The translations under genes were made by a program, and so were the position numbers. Under the pieces are notes generated by a model. The model worked only from the letters and a program-made list of their open reading frames with translations, made no database searches and was not told the DNA's origin. From UBA6164 sp963979005 (GTDB lineage: Bacteria > Patescibacteriota > Gracilibacteria > BD1-5 > UBA6164): DNA of 23,560 nucleotides. Positions 10,081 through 19,635 of this stretch are shown one piece after another. How positions within the stretch are numbered: position 1 is the first letter of the stretch; every line of letters begins with the position of its first letter. The stretch is from contig CAXBVF010000009.1 of the NCBI GenBank assembly GCA_963979005.1, positions 1 to 23,560 on the forward strand, read 5' to 3'.

Positions 10081-10873
10081 ATGGAAGAATACATCAAGTA
10101 TTTGATAAGCTTCATGTATCATCGAGTATCTGATATTCTTCAGTTCAAACATCATGAATCAATTTTGCAGCTTCATCTAATTCTGTACAAGTTAGATAAT
10201 CACTATTTTGCCAAAAATTTATATTTCAACTAATAAGTATATCATCAACATCTTCTCATGCATAATAAGGAATATATGGTTTAGAGGTTGTATAAGGAAT
10301 ATTAGATCATCAATCAAGTATAAATAAATTTCTATTAATAGCTCAATTTCAAATTCAATCATGTATTTCAACTGCTACAGTAGATCATGTTGCAAGCATT
10401 ATACTTGGAAGAACATTTTTTGATACAGTTTTATAATATCATTCTAACATTGCAATAGGAAAATCTCAATTTTCTAATGTTAAACTCACCTGAACTTCTT
10501 GTTTATTCTTAGTAACTGAATAAAAATAATTTTCATCTGTAAATGGATCTAATGGTATTTTTTCCATTGTACTTAGAGTTACATCTTCATCTAGTTTTCA
10601 TTGATAAGCTACAGTCTTTCAGCTATTTGTTATACTAAATGTATTTCATGGAAGAGGGTAAGCTCATCTTTTTTGCTTGTATAATTTTAATGCTGTTTTG
10701 ATCTCTCACATATTAGCTTTACGTTCTGCATCTCTAGCTTCAGAAAGATGTCATACATATGAAAAGAATCAAATAGAAGCAAGTATAGCAACTATAGTAA
10801 TACTTACTATTAGTTCAACTAAGGTAAATGCATATTTATTAGTTTTTGTCTTATTTTTTGTTTGTACAATCAT
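10079..10873 (-). CDS. Type IV pilin-like protein (paralogue of the 263-aa pilin)
   Basis: 264 residues. A 14-residue leader ends in KYAFTLVELIVSITIVAILA: expected cleavage after Ala14, Phe at +1, Glu at +5. The following LSEARDAERKANMGEIKTAL and LYKQKRGAYPLPGNTF are classic PilA/GspG-type features. Cys229 and Cys261 would close a C-terminal disulfide loop. It aligns along its whole length with the pilin at 1367-2158 (shared VSKNVLPSIMLATG against VSKNILPTLLLATG; FWQNSDY against YWQNSDF). It faces the rightward pilin operon and diverges from the first giant fibre gene across an 89-base gap. Having its own promoter, it could be regulated independently of the operon and is a candidate main subunit. 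Confidence 0.9.
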
Positions 10874-10913
10874 ATATAACGATGTCAAGAGATAAATTTT
10901 GTAGGGGCTATAA

Positions 10914-10952
10914 ATATATGTTAAAATTAATATAAATTATACTTTAATTATA
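10914..10952 (+). promoter_or_regulatory. Putative promoter of the first giant fibre gene
   Basis: Contains TTATACTTTAATTATA (10937-10952) with a good -10 candidate TATACT at 10938-10943, about 19 bases before the ATG, implying a very short leader. The same 16-mer and about 23 bases upstream of it recur with three mismatches and one extra base at 18901-18940, upstream of the second fibre unit. The 16-mer holds a TTATA direct repeat spaced 11 bases, about one helical turn, which could be an operator. No clear -35 box is seen. Confidence 0.5.
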
Positions 10953-10962
10953 TGTACAATTT

Positions 10963-13900
10963 ATGAAAAAACAAAAAATAAATAAAGCAATTTCATTAAT
11001 AGCATTAGTAGCAATATTGTTTTCAACAACTTATGCTGATGATCAATCAGATGTAAAAACTCATATTAATAATATGCAAAATTCTACTAATAATGTATGA
11101 ATTTTATGAGAAATATTTACAAAAGTATTTGATACAGAAGGTAAAATAAAAGAAGCCTTTTTAGCATTTACAAATGTTGCAACAAATTGATACCTACCAA
11201 TGTGGGATACATTAAAATTGATAAATTCACCACTTTTTGTACTAGCATGAAAGGTAGGGATTTGAACAGAATTACCAACAGAAGTATTAACACTTTCATG
11301 AGGTTTAAGTCTTACAAAAGATCCGGATTCATGAGATGATGTATGAGATAGAGATTATAATGATGCCAGATATGTATGAGTAGCATGAACAGCTGTAGAT
11401 TCAAATCTATTAGATGGATTAGATTCTCTAGCTTTTCAAAGAGATATAGTTTGAACTACTTGTGTAGATTGAATAGAAAGTATAGCTGATAATTGAGCTA
11501 TAGTATGTTCTACAAGTCCATGAGATACAAATGCTTGAACAGAATGTTTAGTTTGAGAATATTTAGATTGAGATGGAACATGTAAAACAGAAAGATATAA
11601 TGCGTTATTTGATACAGAAACAGAAATAGATGCAGCAGTATCTAATAATGGATATGATACAACGGTAGATACAATAGCAGATGATGGAATAATCCAAGAA
11701 ACAGAAATAGCACAAAATACATTAGATGATAGTGAAATAGAGGATGATAGTTTAACAGCTTCTTCATTAGCAATAGATAGTGTATGAAACAGTGAATTAG
11801 CAACTAGTGCTGTAGATAGTGTTAATATAGTAAATGATACAATTACAGAAACAGATATTATTGATAGTTTTGTAGCTAGAGATTCTAGTTTGTTTGATTG
11901 ATATAGTTCAGCAGCAAATATACCACAAAATCCAGAAATATTATGAGCAACAATTGATTTAGATACAGTTGTTACTCCATGATTTTATAATTATATAGCT
12001 ACATCAGCTACTAATACACCACATGATGGTGCTGCTTTTTGGTTTTCATTAAATGTTTATAAAAATTCTTCAAATTCAATAGTTCAAGAAAGTTTTAAAC
12101 ATGAAAATGCTACAACAAAAAAGTATATTCGTCATTGATATAATACCTGATCATGGTTGTTTACTGGTTGGGAACTTATGTATCATTCATGAAATGATCC
12201 ATATGATACAGAAGCAGAAGTAGATGCCGCAGTAGCAAATAATGGATATGATACAACAGTGGATACAATAGCAGATGATTGAATCATTCAAGAAACAGAA
12301 ATAGAACAAAATTCAATAGATGATAGTGAAATTCAGGATGAAAGTATAACATCATCTTCATTAGCAGCAAATAGTGTGTGAGCAAGTGAAATAGATGAAG
12401 CTTGAAATTATACAATTAATAAATTAGATGTTACATGAGAGGTTACAGCAATTAAGTATATAAAAAATACTTGAGCAGAAGTTTGAAGAAATTTTTATGA
12501 TTGGTATCTTGATAATGTGAATGTAGATACTTGAGAAAGAATAATTGCTACGTTTGATGTAGGTACTGTAGGTACTTATGAATGAGTAGAAATTGTATGA
12601 CAAATAATAGATTCACAAAGTAACTGGTGAGATGGAGAACCAATAATAGGTAATTTTAGAGCAAAAATGCGTTTTAGTGGATGAACAGCTTATTCACTTG
12701 AACAAGATAGAGTAACACCAAGTCTTACTTTAGCTATTCGTGAGATATCAGCATCTTCAGCTAAATTAGTAGCAATATGAAATATAGCACATAGAAGTGT
12801 TCTAGTTAATTTTAATGTTGTAGAATGAGCAAATGCAGCAACTATTACAATGTGAGATCCAAATGTATTAAATACAACATGAACAACTGTAATATCAGCA
12901 CCAACTTATATAACTGTATTTGATGGTAATGTTTGAATCTGAACAGATAGCCCAAGTAATAGTTTACATGTAGAGTGAGGAACAACAATAGATTGATGAA
13001 CAGCGCAAGCTACAAATGATGCTACATTATATGTAACAGCACAAAATGATAATGATTGGTGAATAATCGTAGATAAATATTTATGATGATCATCAGAGTA
13101 TTGAATTTTAGTAAAAGTAGCTGAAACTGCTAGTCATGCTTTAAGGATACTTTGAAATGGAGTAGAAAAATTTAGAGTAGACGGACTTTGAAATTTATTT
13201 ATATCATGAACATTAAGTTGAGATTCAATAACAGACAATTCAATAGATGAGTCTGAGATAGATGATGCTTTTGTAGCGAGAGATTCTGATAAAGTTGATT
13301 GATTACATGCTACAGCTATAGCTCAAATGCAAACAGCTACGCCATTAACAAATGTAGATGATTTAGATGCATTAAGTGATGGTTGGTATTCTTGGATAAA
13401 TTCATTACCAACAAATGCACCTAATTCATATATGATTTTATTACAACAAAGTGATGCAGTACAAAAAATACAAATGGCATTTTGATCTTCAGCAACAGGT
13501 AAAATATATGTACGTAGAGCAGATTCATGAACATTTTATCCATGGACAGAATTTCAACAAAGAGTTACATGAACATGTGCAGCTTGAAATTCAATAAGGA
13601 TAATTAATTCAGATTGAACTGTAACTTGTGAAGCAGATACAGATACCCAATTATCAGAAGCAACTGTAGATACTTATGTTTCAAATAATGGATATTTAAC
13701 ATCATATACAGAAACAGATCCTCAAGTGTGAGGAATTGTAACTAGTTATATACCTAGATGGAATGGAACTAGTTTAGTTACCGGTAAAATTTTCGATAAT
13801 GGTACAAATGTATGAATTTGAACAGCTAGTCCATCTTCAATACTTGAAGTAGATAGTTCTTCAAATACCGTTTATAATATGAAACTTATAAATGGATGAT

Positions 13901-16900
13901 GATTAGCAAAATGATTAAATATTGAATGATGAAATTCTTGAAGTGATGCTTCATTATTAAAGGTAGAAAATCTTGCAGAGGATGCTACATTTTTTGAAGT
14001 AACAGATTGAAACAGTTATTTTGATAATGGTAATCTTTGAGTATGAATAACTAATCCTTCAGCAAAATTACATGTTCAAGAAACTACTTCATGATTAAAG
14101 TGAATATTTGAAACTCATGATTCATCATGACTTGATGCATGAATAAAAATAAAATGAGCAAGAAATGGTTCTCTTAATTGAGATACAGCATATATTGATT
14201 TTTCAGATTATGATAATGATGAATCATGATGAACAGAGTATGTGATGTGAAGAATTTCATGATGAATGGATAATACATCATGAAGTGATTGAGTACTTCA
14301 ATTTAAAACAAGTGATGCATGAGTACTTTCGTCAAGAATGTTAATAGATAGTACAGGTAAAATTTGAATATGAACAAATTCACCAGTAGAATTATTATAT
14401 GTAAATACAATTAGTTGAGATGCAAGAATTTGATTAAATGCTCCAACATGAAGTGATACTGAAATTAAATTTTCTAATAATGATATAGTAGATTATACTA
14501 TATGACATGATGATGCTACTGATAATTTTGTAATATGAACTACAAATGTAGATACACCATTAATTAGTGTACAAAAATGAGGTAATGTATGAATATGAAC
14601 AACAACACCATGAGCAAAATTAGATGTTAATTGAGAGATACGTTTATCATCAGATGCTGAACATTCACTAGAAAAATTAACTACTTCAGATATAACATGA
14701 TTAGTAGTAGATACAACAGATTTACGTTGACGTAATATAGATTTATATTCATTTGATGATATAAATTTAAGAGCTTGAAGTTCTGATAAAATTACATTTC
14801 ATGCATGAGCTGCTGAAAGAATGAGAATTAACAATTCATGAAACGTGTGAATATGAATTATTTCACCAAATGCAAAATTGGATGTAAATGGTTCTGTTAA
14901 TATTTGAGATTCAGATTCAAGTTATACAAGTATTGATATAGAAAGTTCAACTTTAGCATGATATAATTGAGCTACTCAATTTACATCTAAGACTATTCCT
15001 TGATCATGAACTGCAAAATATGCATTTCATTTTAAAACAAATGAATCAGTATGAAAAGCACAAGCTGACCTTATTGTTGATTGAAATGTATGAATATGAA
15101 CAACAGCACCATGAGCTAAATTAGAAGTAGCATTTGATTGAGTTAGTACAACTAATGGTTTAAAAATAGATTTAGCATCTGCAAGTTCAGATACAAATTT
15201 ATTATTAACTTCAGATGATGGTACAATAGCTTGAGGTTCTGATTTTATTAGAGCTGAAGATTTATGAGTATGAGTTTTTGTACTTCAATGAGATTGAAAT
15301 ATGTGAGTATGAACAGTGTCTCCAACAGAGAAATTAACTGTATCATGAGATGTACAAATAAACTGAGGATGATGAACTATAGCTGCTACAAGTATTGCAG
15401 ATTGATGGTTAAAATTATGATCAACTTTTTGAATGGATAATAATGAATTTTATTATTCATGAGTGGAATGAAATATAGGTACTATTTGATTATATGATTT
15501 AAATATTCAAACAAATTGAACTCAAAGAATAAAAATAGAAGATACATGAAATGTATGAATTTGAACATCAACACCTAGTGAAAAATTAGATGTAAATTGA
15601 AATGTTTATATTTCATGAACTATGACAGTATGATGATGAATAAGTGGTGATAGTATTACAGATAATACAATAGATGCATCTGAAATACAAGATAATTCAT
15701 TAACAAGTGCAGATATAAATGATAACTCACTAACAAGTACAGATATCTTTAATAATACAATAATTGAAGATGATATTTCTGATAGTTTTGTAGCTAGAGA
15801 TTCTAGTTTATTAGATACGTTTGATTCTTCACAATTTTTAAGAAGTGATACAAATGATACAATGGCAAGTAGCCTTACTTTTTCAAATGCAAACGGTATA
15901 TTATGGGAATCATGAGTAAATAGAATTACACATAATGATTGAGGTTGAAATGTTCAAATAAGATTTTGAAATGATTATTCAGATACAGCAACTAGATTTA
16001 CACATGCATGAACAGCTTATTATATAGGTTGAAGTCTGGATACAGCAGGAACTTCTCTTGATTTAAGAGCTGCTTCTAATTGATGAGCATGAGATAATGC
16101 CGTAGTTACATGGTGAGATACATTATCTATATGACCATCAACATTAACATGGTGAGGAGATAATGTTCTAGTTACAGGGACATCATGAGATAATATAGCT
16201 GATGGTACGATAGATTCATCCGAAATAGAGGATAATACAATAGTAGCAGCTGATATCGCAGCTGGATGAGTATGAACAAGTGAAATCTTAGATAATTCAA
16301 TATCAGAAACTGATATATCTGATAGTTTTAAAGCCAGAGATTCAGACAAATTAGATTGAATTGATTCTGCAGATTTTTCTAAATTTTCATGATATAAAAT
16401 AGGTGCAGCCACAGGTGGTGCGGGTTGGGTGACTGTAGCTGAAAGTAGTTGAACAAGATGATATTCAGAAGTATATGTTTGGGATACTGAGTCATCAGAT
16501 CATGCATTTATGCACTTATCTTTTCTTAGAAGTTATGGTGGAGCTTCTGTATCTGTAATTAATAGTTGAGGACATGCTGCAAGGATAACAGGTGCAAGGG
16601 TGATAAGAGATGCTGATGATACTTATTGAGTAAAAAAATTACAAGTATATGTCACAATATCTTCTGCTTACCAAGTAATAGCAAAGGATTTAACTAATAT
16701 ATCATGATATGTAGCAATAGATACCTATACTCCTACTCTAGAAAATCTACCAGCATGATGGGCAGCAGAGGGACCAGAAATTACTGGATTAACTAGTGTT
16801 AGTTGAGGTATTGCAACAACCGGTAATATTAAAATATGATGAAGAATTTCAGCCATAGGTGATCCTGACTCATGAGATGATTTATGAGATAGAGATTATA

Positions 16901-17898
16901 ATGATGCTAGATATATAAATGTATGAGAAACATGAGATTCTATTTTAGATTGAACAATAGACGGTACAGAAATACAAGATAATAGTTTAACAGCTTCAGA
17001 TCTAGCTGCATCAAGTGTATGAACAAGTGAAGTAGCAGATAATACTCTAACAGCTTCAGATTTAGCTGCATGAAGTGTATGAACAAGTGAGGTAGCTGAT
17101 AATACCCTAGCAGCAATAGATTTAGCAACAAATGCTTGTTGAAATGATGAATTAATTGATACTCCTACATTTTCGACAATAACTCTTACTACATGAATTA
17201 CTTGATCAGAGTGATTCAGTGTAGTAAATAATGCTACAGATGTATATGATGATGCGACTAGTAATTCACCATATAGTAGATTAAATGTCGATAGTATTCA
17301 TTCAAATTGAATCTGAGTAGGACAAACACGGATAGAATGAAGTGCTATAGATACAAATACAACTATGAGAATATGATGATGAAACGCATGATGACAAATT
17401 TGATATGATATTAGTATGTGAGATAATACTGAATTATATATAGATACTTCTGTAAATAATGTATGAATATGAAAAAGTAATCCATCAGCAAAATTAGATG
17501 TAGCTGGTACAATACTTTCAAGTTCATCAGTTACAGCGACATCATTTATTTATTCTTCTGATGAAAGATTAAAAGAAAATATATATACACTAGATAATGT
17601 TATGGATAATATAAATAAACTTAGATGAGTAAATTTTGATTGGAAAGAAAATGGTGATAATGAAATTGGTTTAATTGCCCAAGAAGTAGAAGAAGTATAT
17701 CCAGAATTAGTTGTTACAAATAATGATTGAATGAAAGCTGTTAAATATGGTAATATAGTTGCCATACTTATAGAATGAGTTAAATCATTAAGTAATAGTA
17801 TAGATGATTTATTTGATAAATATCTTGATCAACAAGAACAAATAGATAATTTAGAAGAAAGATTAAAACAATTAGAATGATATTTAGCTAAAGGTTAA
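10963..17898 (+). CDS. Giant secreted tail-fibre-like adhesin with C-terminal peptidase S74 chaperone
   Basis: 2311 residues, open throughout only with TGA as Gly. A Sec signal peptide (KAISLIALVAILFSTTYA, cleavage expected after Ala25) is followed by a conserved head with four cysteines (167, 182, 195, 207). Next come pentad/decad repeats (IIQETEIAQNTLDDSEIEDD style), a knob-like domain at about 318-408, a second at about 790-866, and roughly eleven copies of G-N-V-G-I-G-T-x-x-P-x-x-K-L-D-V between residues 97 and 2180. Linkers of the form DSFKARDSDKLDGIDS occur between modules. The C-terminus (from about 2199) is a peptidase S74 chaperone: SDERLKENI, IGLIAQEVEEVYPELV, then a coiled coil (DNLEERLKQLEGYL). 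In phage endosialidases this domain trimerises the fibre and cuts itself off just before the Ser; the Ser/Lys pair (2199, 2204) is intact. No LPXTG or C-terminal membrane anchor is seen. A trimeric surface adhesin is inferred. Confidence 0.92.
11041..11883 (+). repeat. Paralogous block A, copy 1 (partner 19717-20559)
   Basis: This 843-base segment encodes the mature N-terminus of fibre 1 and aligns without any insertion or deletion to 19717-20559 in fibre 2 (constant offset 8676). The four-cysteine part contains a run of about 79 identical bases. The conservation includes silent positions, suggesting recent duplication or gene conversion. Confidence 0.85.
15781..16375 (+). repeat. Paralogous block C, copy 1 (partner 21934-22528)
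   Basis: A complete cassette (linker, a variable domain beginning GILWESGVNRITHNDGGGN, and the next stalk and linker) aligns without gaps to 21934-22528 in fibre 2 at offset 6153. The offset differs from block A, so the two proteins share cassettes in different spacing. Confidence 0.8.
16864..17043 (+). repeat. Paralogous block D, copy 1 (partner 22837-23016)
   Basis: A 180-base segment coding for PDSGDDLGDRDYNDARYINV and the following stalk repeats aligns without gaps to 22837-23016 (offset 5973). The same PDSGDD/DRDYNDARY motif also occurs in block A, so it is reused within each protein. Confidence 0.75.
16981..17160 (+). repeat. Tandem 60-bp repeat, three units, inside fibre 1
   Basis: Three consecutive 60-base units encode 20-residue repeats (DN-T/S-L-TASDLAA-S-SVGTSEVA type). 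Units 1 and 2 differ at about six positions, and unit 3 is diverged. Each unit equals four pentads, fitting a beta-helical stalk. Confidence 0.85.
17557..17898 (+). other. Peptidase S74 intramolecular chaperone region with predicted autocleavage site
   Basis: Codon 2199 (Ser, at 17557-17559) and codon 2204 (Lys) form the S-D-x-R-L-K signature of the S74/endosialidase C-terminal chaperone; the five-residue spacing equals that of the known catalytic Ser/Lys pair in phage endosialidase. Cleavage is predicted just before Ser2199, releasing a 113-residue C-terminal piece that ends in a coiled coil. Confidence 0.85.
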
Positions 17899-17910
17899 AA
17901 TCTTAAATTT

Positions 17911-17944
17911 AAAAAAAGAAACTAATTTATTAGTTTCTTTTTTT
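17911..17944 (+). terminator. Intrinsic terminator after the first fibre gene
   Basis: AAAAAAAGAAACTAA, a four-base loop, then its exact complement ending in a T run, 12 bases after the stop codon. This isolates the first fibre gene as a single-gene unit. The symmetric A/T flanks could also act on the other strand, but no gene reads that way here. Confidence 0.85.
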
Positions 17945-18039
17945 ATTATAATTATTTTATATTCAAAAATAATATTGAAAAATATAGAAATAAGATTAAA
18001 CTTTTAAGTGAAAAAATAATAAATTTAACAAAAATTTAC

Positions 18040-18801
18040 ATGAAAAAGGTTTATATTATAGTATTAGGATTAGGGCTATCAATTATGTCATTAATAGGAA
18101 TAGTTTACGCAGCTAATTTTTATGTGTTATGAGCAACTTCAACAGTTATAGATGAACATAGTAACTGTAAATATGTTTCAAATACTAGTGGTGTAGGGTA
18201 TTTTGTTCCAACCAATACTTCTACTGAATGGTCTGCTTTCTATAATAATCCTCCTTCTTGAGTTACAGCTTGAACATGTTGAGAATGGAGCTCTACTACT
18301 ACTGTTACAAGCGGTTCTTGTTGAAATACTAGTTATTCAACATCTGGTTCGGCAGAAACTATAGGTTCATACTGTTGATTATGAGTAGCTGATAATGTTT
18401 ACTCTACTTATTCAGGTTGTTTTTTAGGTTGTTCTCAATATTGATCATCTGCTACATGTTTTGCTGCTACTGGTTGTTTTCGGGAAAATCCATTAGATTG
18501 ATGTGTTGGTATTTGAGAATCTAGTACACAGTATAGAGAATATTCTCAATCATGCTATACTCCAGCTTATTCATGGGCTGCAACTTATGGTGACTGTTCT
18601 GCTAATTGTGGTTCTACTTGAACAAAAAGTAGGTCATCTTATTATTGTAAAAGAAGTGATTGAGTAAGTATGTGAACAACTTGTGATGTATACAGTGGAT
18701 GTGAGTGTGCTTCTGTACCAGCTTCATCTATTTCTTGTACAGGTGATTATTGTTCTAATGGTTATGTTTGTGATTTTTGAACTTGTGTTTTCCCATATTA
18801 A
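18040..18801 (+). CDS. Cysteine-rich secreted protein with thrombospondin-1-like segment
   Basis: 253 residues. A Sec signal peptide (VYIIVLGLGLSIMSLIGIVYA, cleavage expected near the following Ala-Asn) precedes a mature part rich in Cys, Ser, Tyr and Gly, with about twenty cysteines. Residues about 170-220 (WAATYGDCSANCGSTGTKSR, then YYCKRSDG and TTCDVYSGCEC) resemble a thrombospondin type 1 repeat: Trp, then CSxxCG, then spaced Cys. An earlier CGEWSSTTTVTSGSC may be a degenerate copy. The many cysteines imply disulfides and therefore export. One in-frame CGG codon, rare in this window, occurs at 18481. It is flanked by terminators on both sides, so it is a single-gene unit. Function unknown; a small adhesive or structural surface protein is likely from context. 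Confidence 0.8.
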
Positions 18802-18814
18802 GATAATTTTTTAT

Positions 18815-18846
18815 AAAAAAGACTTGAAATATTTCAAGTCTTTTTT
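18815..18846 (+). terminator. Intrinsic terminator (perfect 32-bp palindrome)
   Basis: AAAAAAGACTTGAAAT is followed directly by its exact complement and a T run continuing to 18847. It lies 13 bases after the stop of the cysteine-rich gene. Confidence 0.85.
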
Positions 18847-18900
18847 TGTTTTTTTTAAATATTTTAATTATCTATCTTCATATTTTTGCCTCTAATCAAT

Positions 18901-18940
18901 ATATATGATAAAATAAATACAAATTTATACTTTAATTATA
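18901..18940 (+). promoter_or_regulatory. Putative promoter of the second fibre unit
   Basis: Contains the same TTATACTTTAATTATA (18925-18940) as the segment before the first fibre gene, with -10 candidate TATACT at 18926-18931, about 17 bases before the ATG. Upstream bases ATATATGATAAAATAAATAC also match the first copy. Shared sequence suggests the two fibre units are switched on together. Confidence 0.5.
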
Positions 18941-18948
18941 AAGCATTA

Positions 18949-19629
18949 ATGAAAAAAACAAAAATACAAAAATTTTTGAAATTACATATGAAGTCATTTT
19001 TTGTGATATTCTTCACAATATGAACTGTATTTTGAAGTTATACTTCATATTTAATTACAACCCAATCATCTACAAATATATGAGCATATGATTCAGTAGT
19101 AAGTTTTACATGAGAAGCTGGGAAAGAATGATATTATGTAAATAATGATGATAATTCAGCAATAATTACAAATTACTTCAGTTGATATTATTATGATAGC
19201 GTATATTGATACTTTAAATTAGATTGGTCAAGTGATAATACAGAAAATGTAAGAATAATATGATCTACATCAATGTGTAATTCATGATACTGATATAAGC
19301 TATGATGAAAAGCATATAGTGAATTATCTGGATATATAGATTTCAATTATAATTTAAGTACATTTGTTTATTACTGTTTAGATGATGGAAAGTTACATTG
19401 ACAATCATATTGAAGATATATAGGTTATCAAGATTTCGAATGAATTGAGATATGAGTAGTAACTAACATAGTTGACTTGATAGAAAAAGTAAGTAGCGCA
19501 TTATTTACAAATGATACAACAGACATAGAAAAGAGTACAACTGTAAATAATGAAGATATTGAGACGCTGTGATGAGACTTAATTCAAATAGATGATAAAA
19601 AAGAATCTTTATTTTATATAATCAAATAA
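18949..19629 (+). CDS. Membrane-anchored or secreted protein upstream of the second fibre
   Basis: 226 residues; no firm family. A basic N-terminus (KKTKIQKFLKLHMK) precedes one hydrophobic segment at about 15-38 (SFFVIFFTIGTVFGSYTSYL), either a signal anchor or an uncleaved signal. The mature part has two related motifs, AYSELSGYIDFN and QSYGRYIGYQDFEG, flanking DDGKLHG. This resembles the G-x-A-W-S-x-x-I-G-W-I-x-F repeat seen in many surface proteins of candidate-phylum bacteria, with Tyr in place of Trp; that likeness is an inference. Two cysteines (SMCNSG and YYCLDD) could pair. The C-terminal 50 residues are acidic. It begins the second fibre unit and ends 6 bases before the fibre start, so the two should be co-transcribed. 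A partner or anchor of the fibre is possible. Confidence 0.75.
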
Positions 19630-19635
19630 CAAAAA

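Noticed and set aside
10874..10962. TTGACA-like -35 box for the leftward pilin (10886-10891 on the minus strand)
   Set aside because: It lies only about 12 bases before the start codon with no room for a -10 box, so it is probably chance; the real promoter is likely further upstream.
16020..16412. Minus-strand Ser/Ile/Val-rich frames inside the fibre genes (also 20988-21209 and 21465-21974)
   Set aside because: They lie antisense to repeats of the fibres and owe their openness to the repeat composition; the plus frame is continuous over thousands of bases with known motifs.
16981..17160. CRISPR-like regular repeats
   Set aside because: The 60-bp periodic units are in frame, adjacent without spacers, and encode protein repeats.
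10963..17898. Pseudogene or multiple frameshifts
   Set aside because: Every apparent stop is TGA. Read as Gly the frame is continuous, with motifs in phase from start to end and a length divisible by three.
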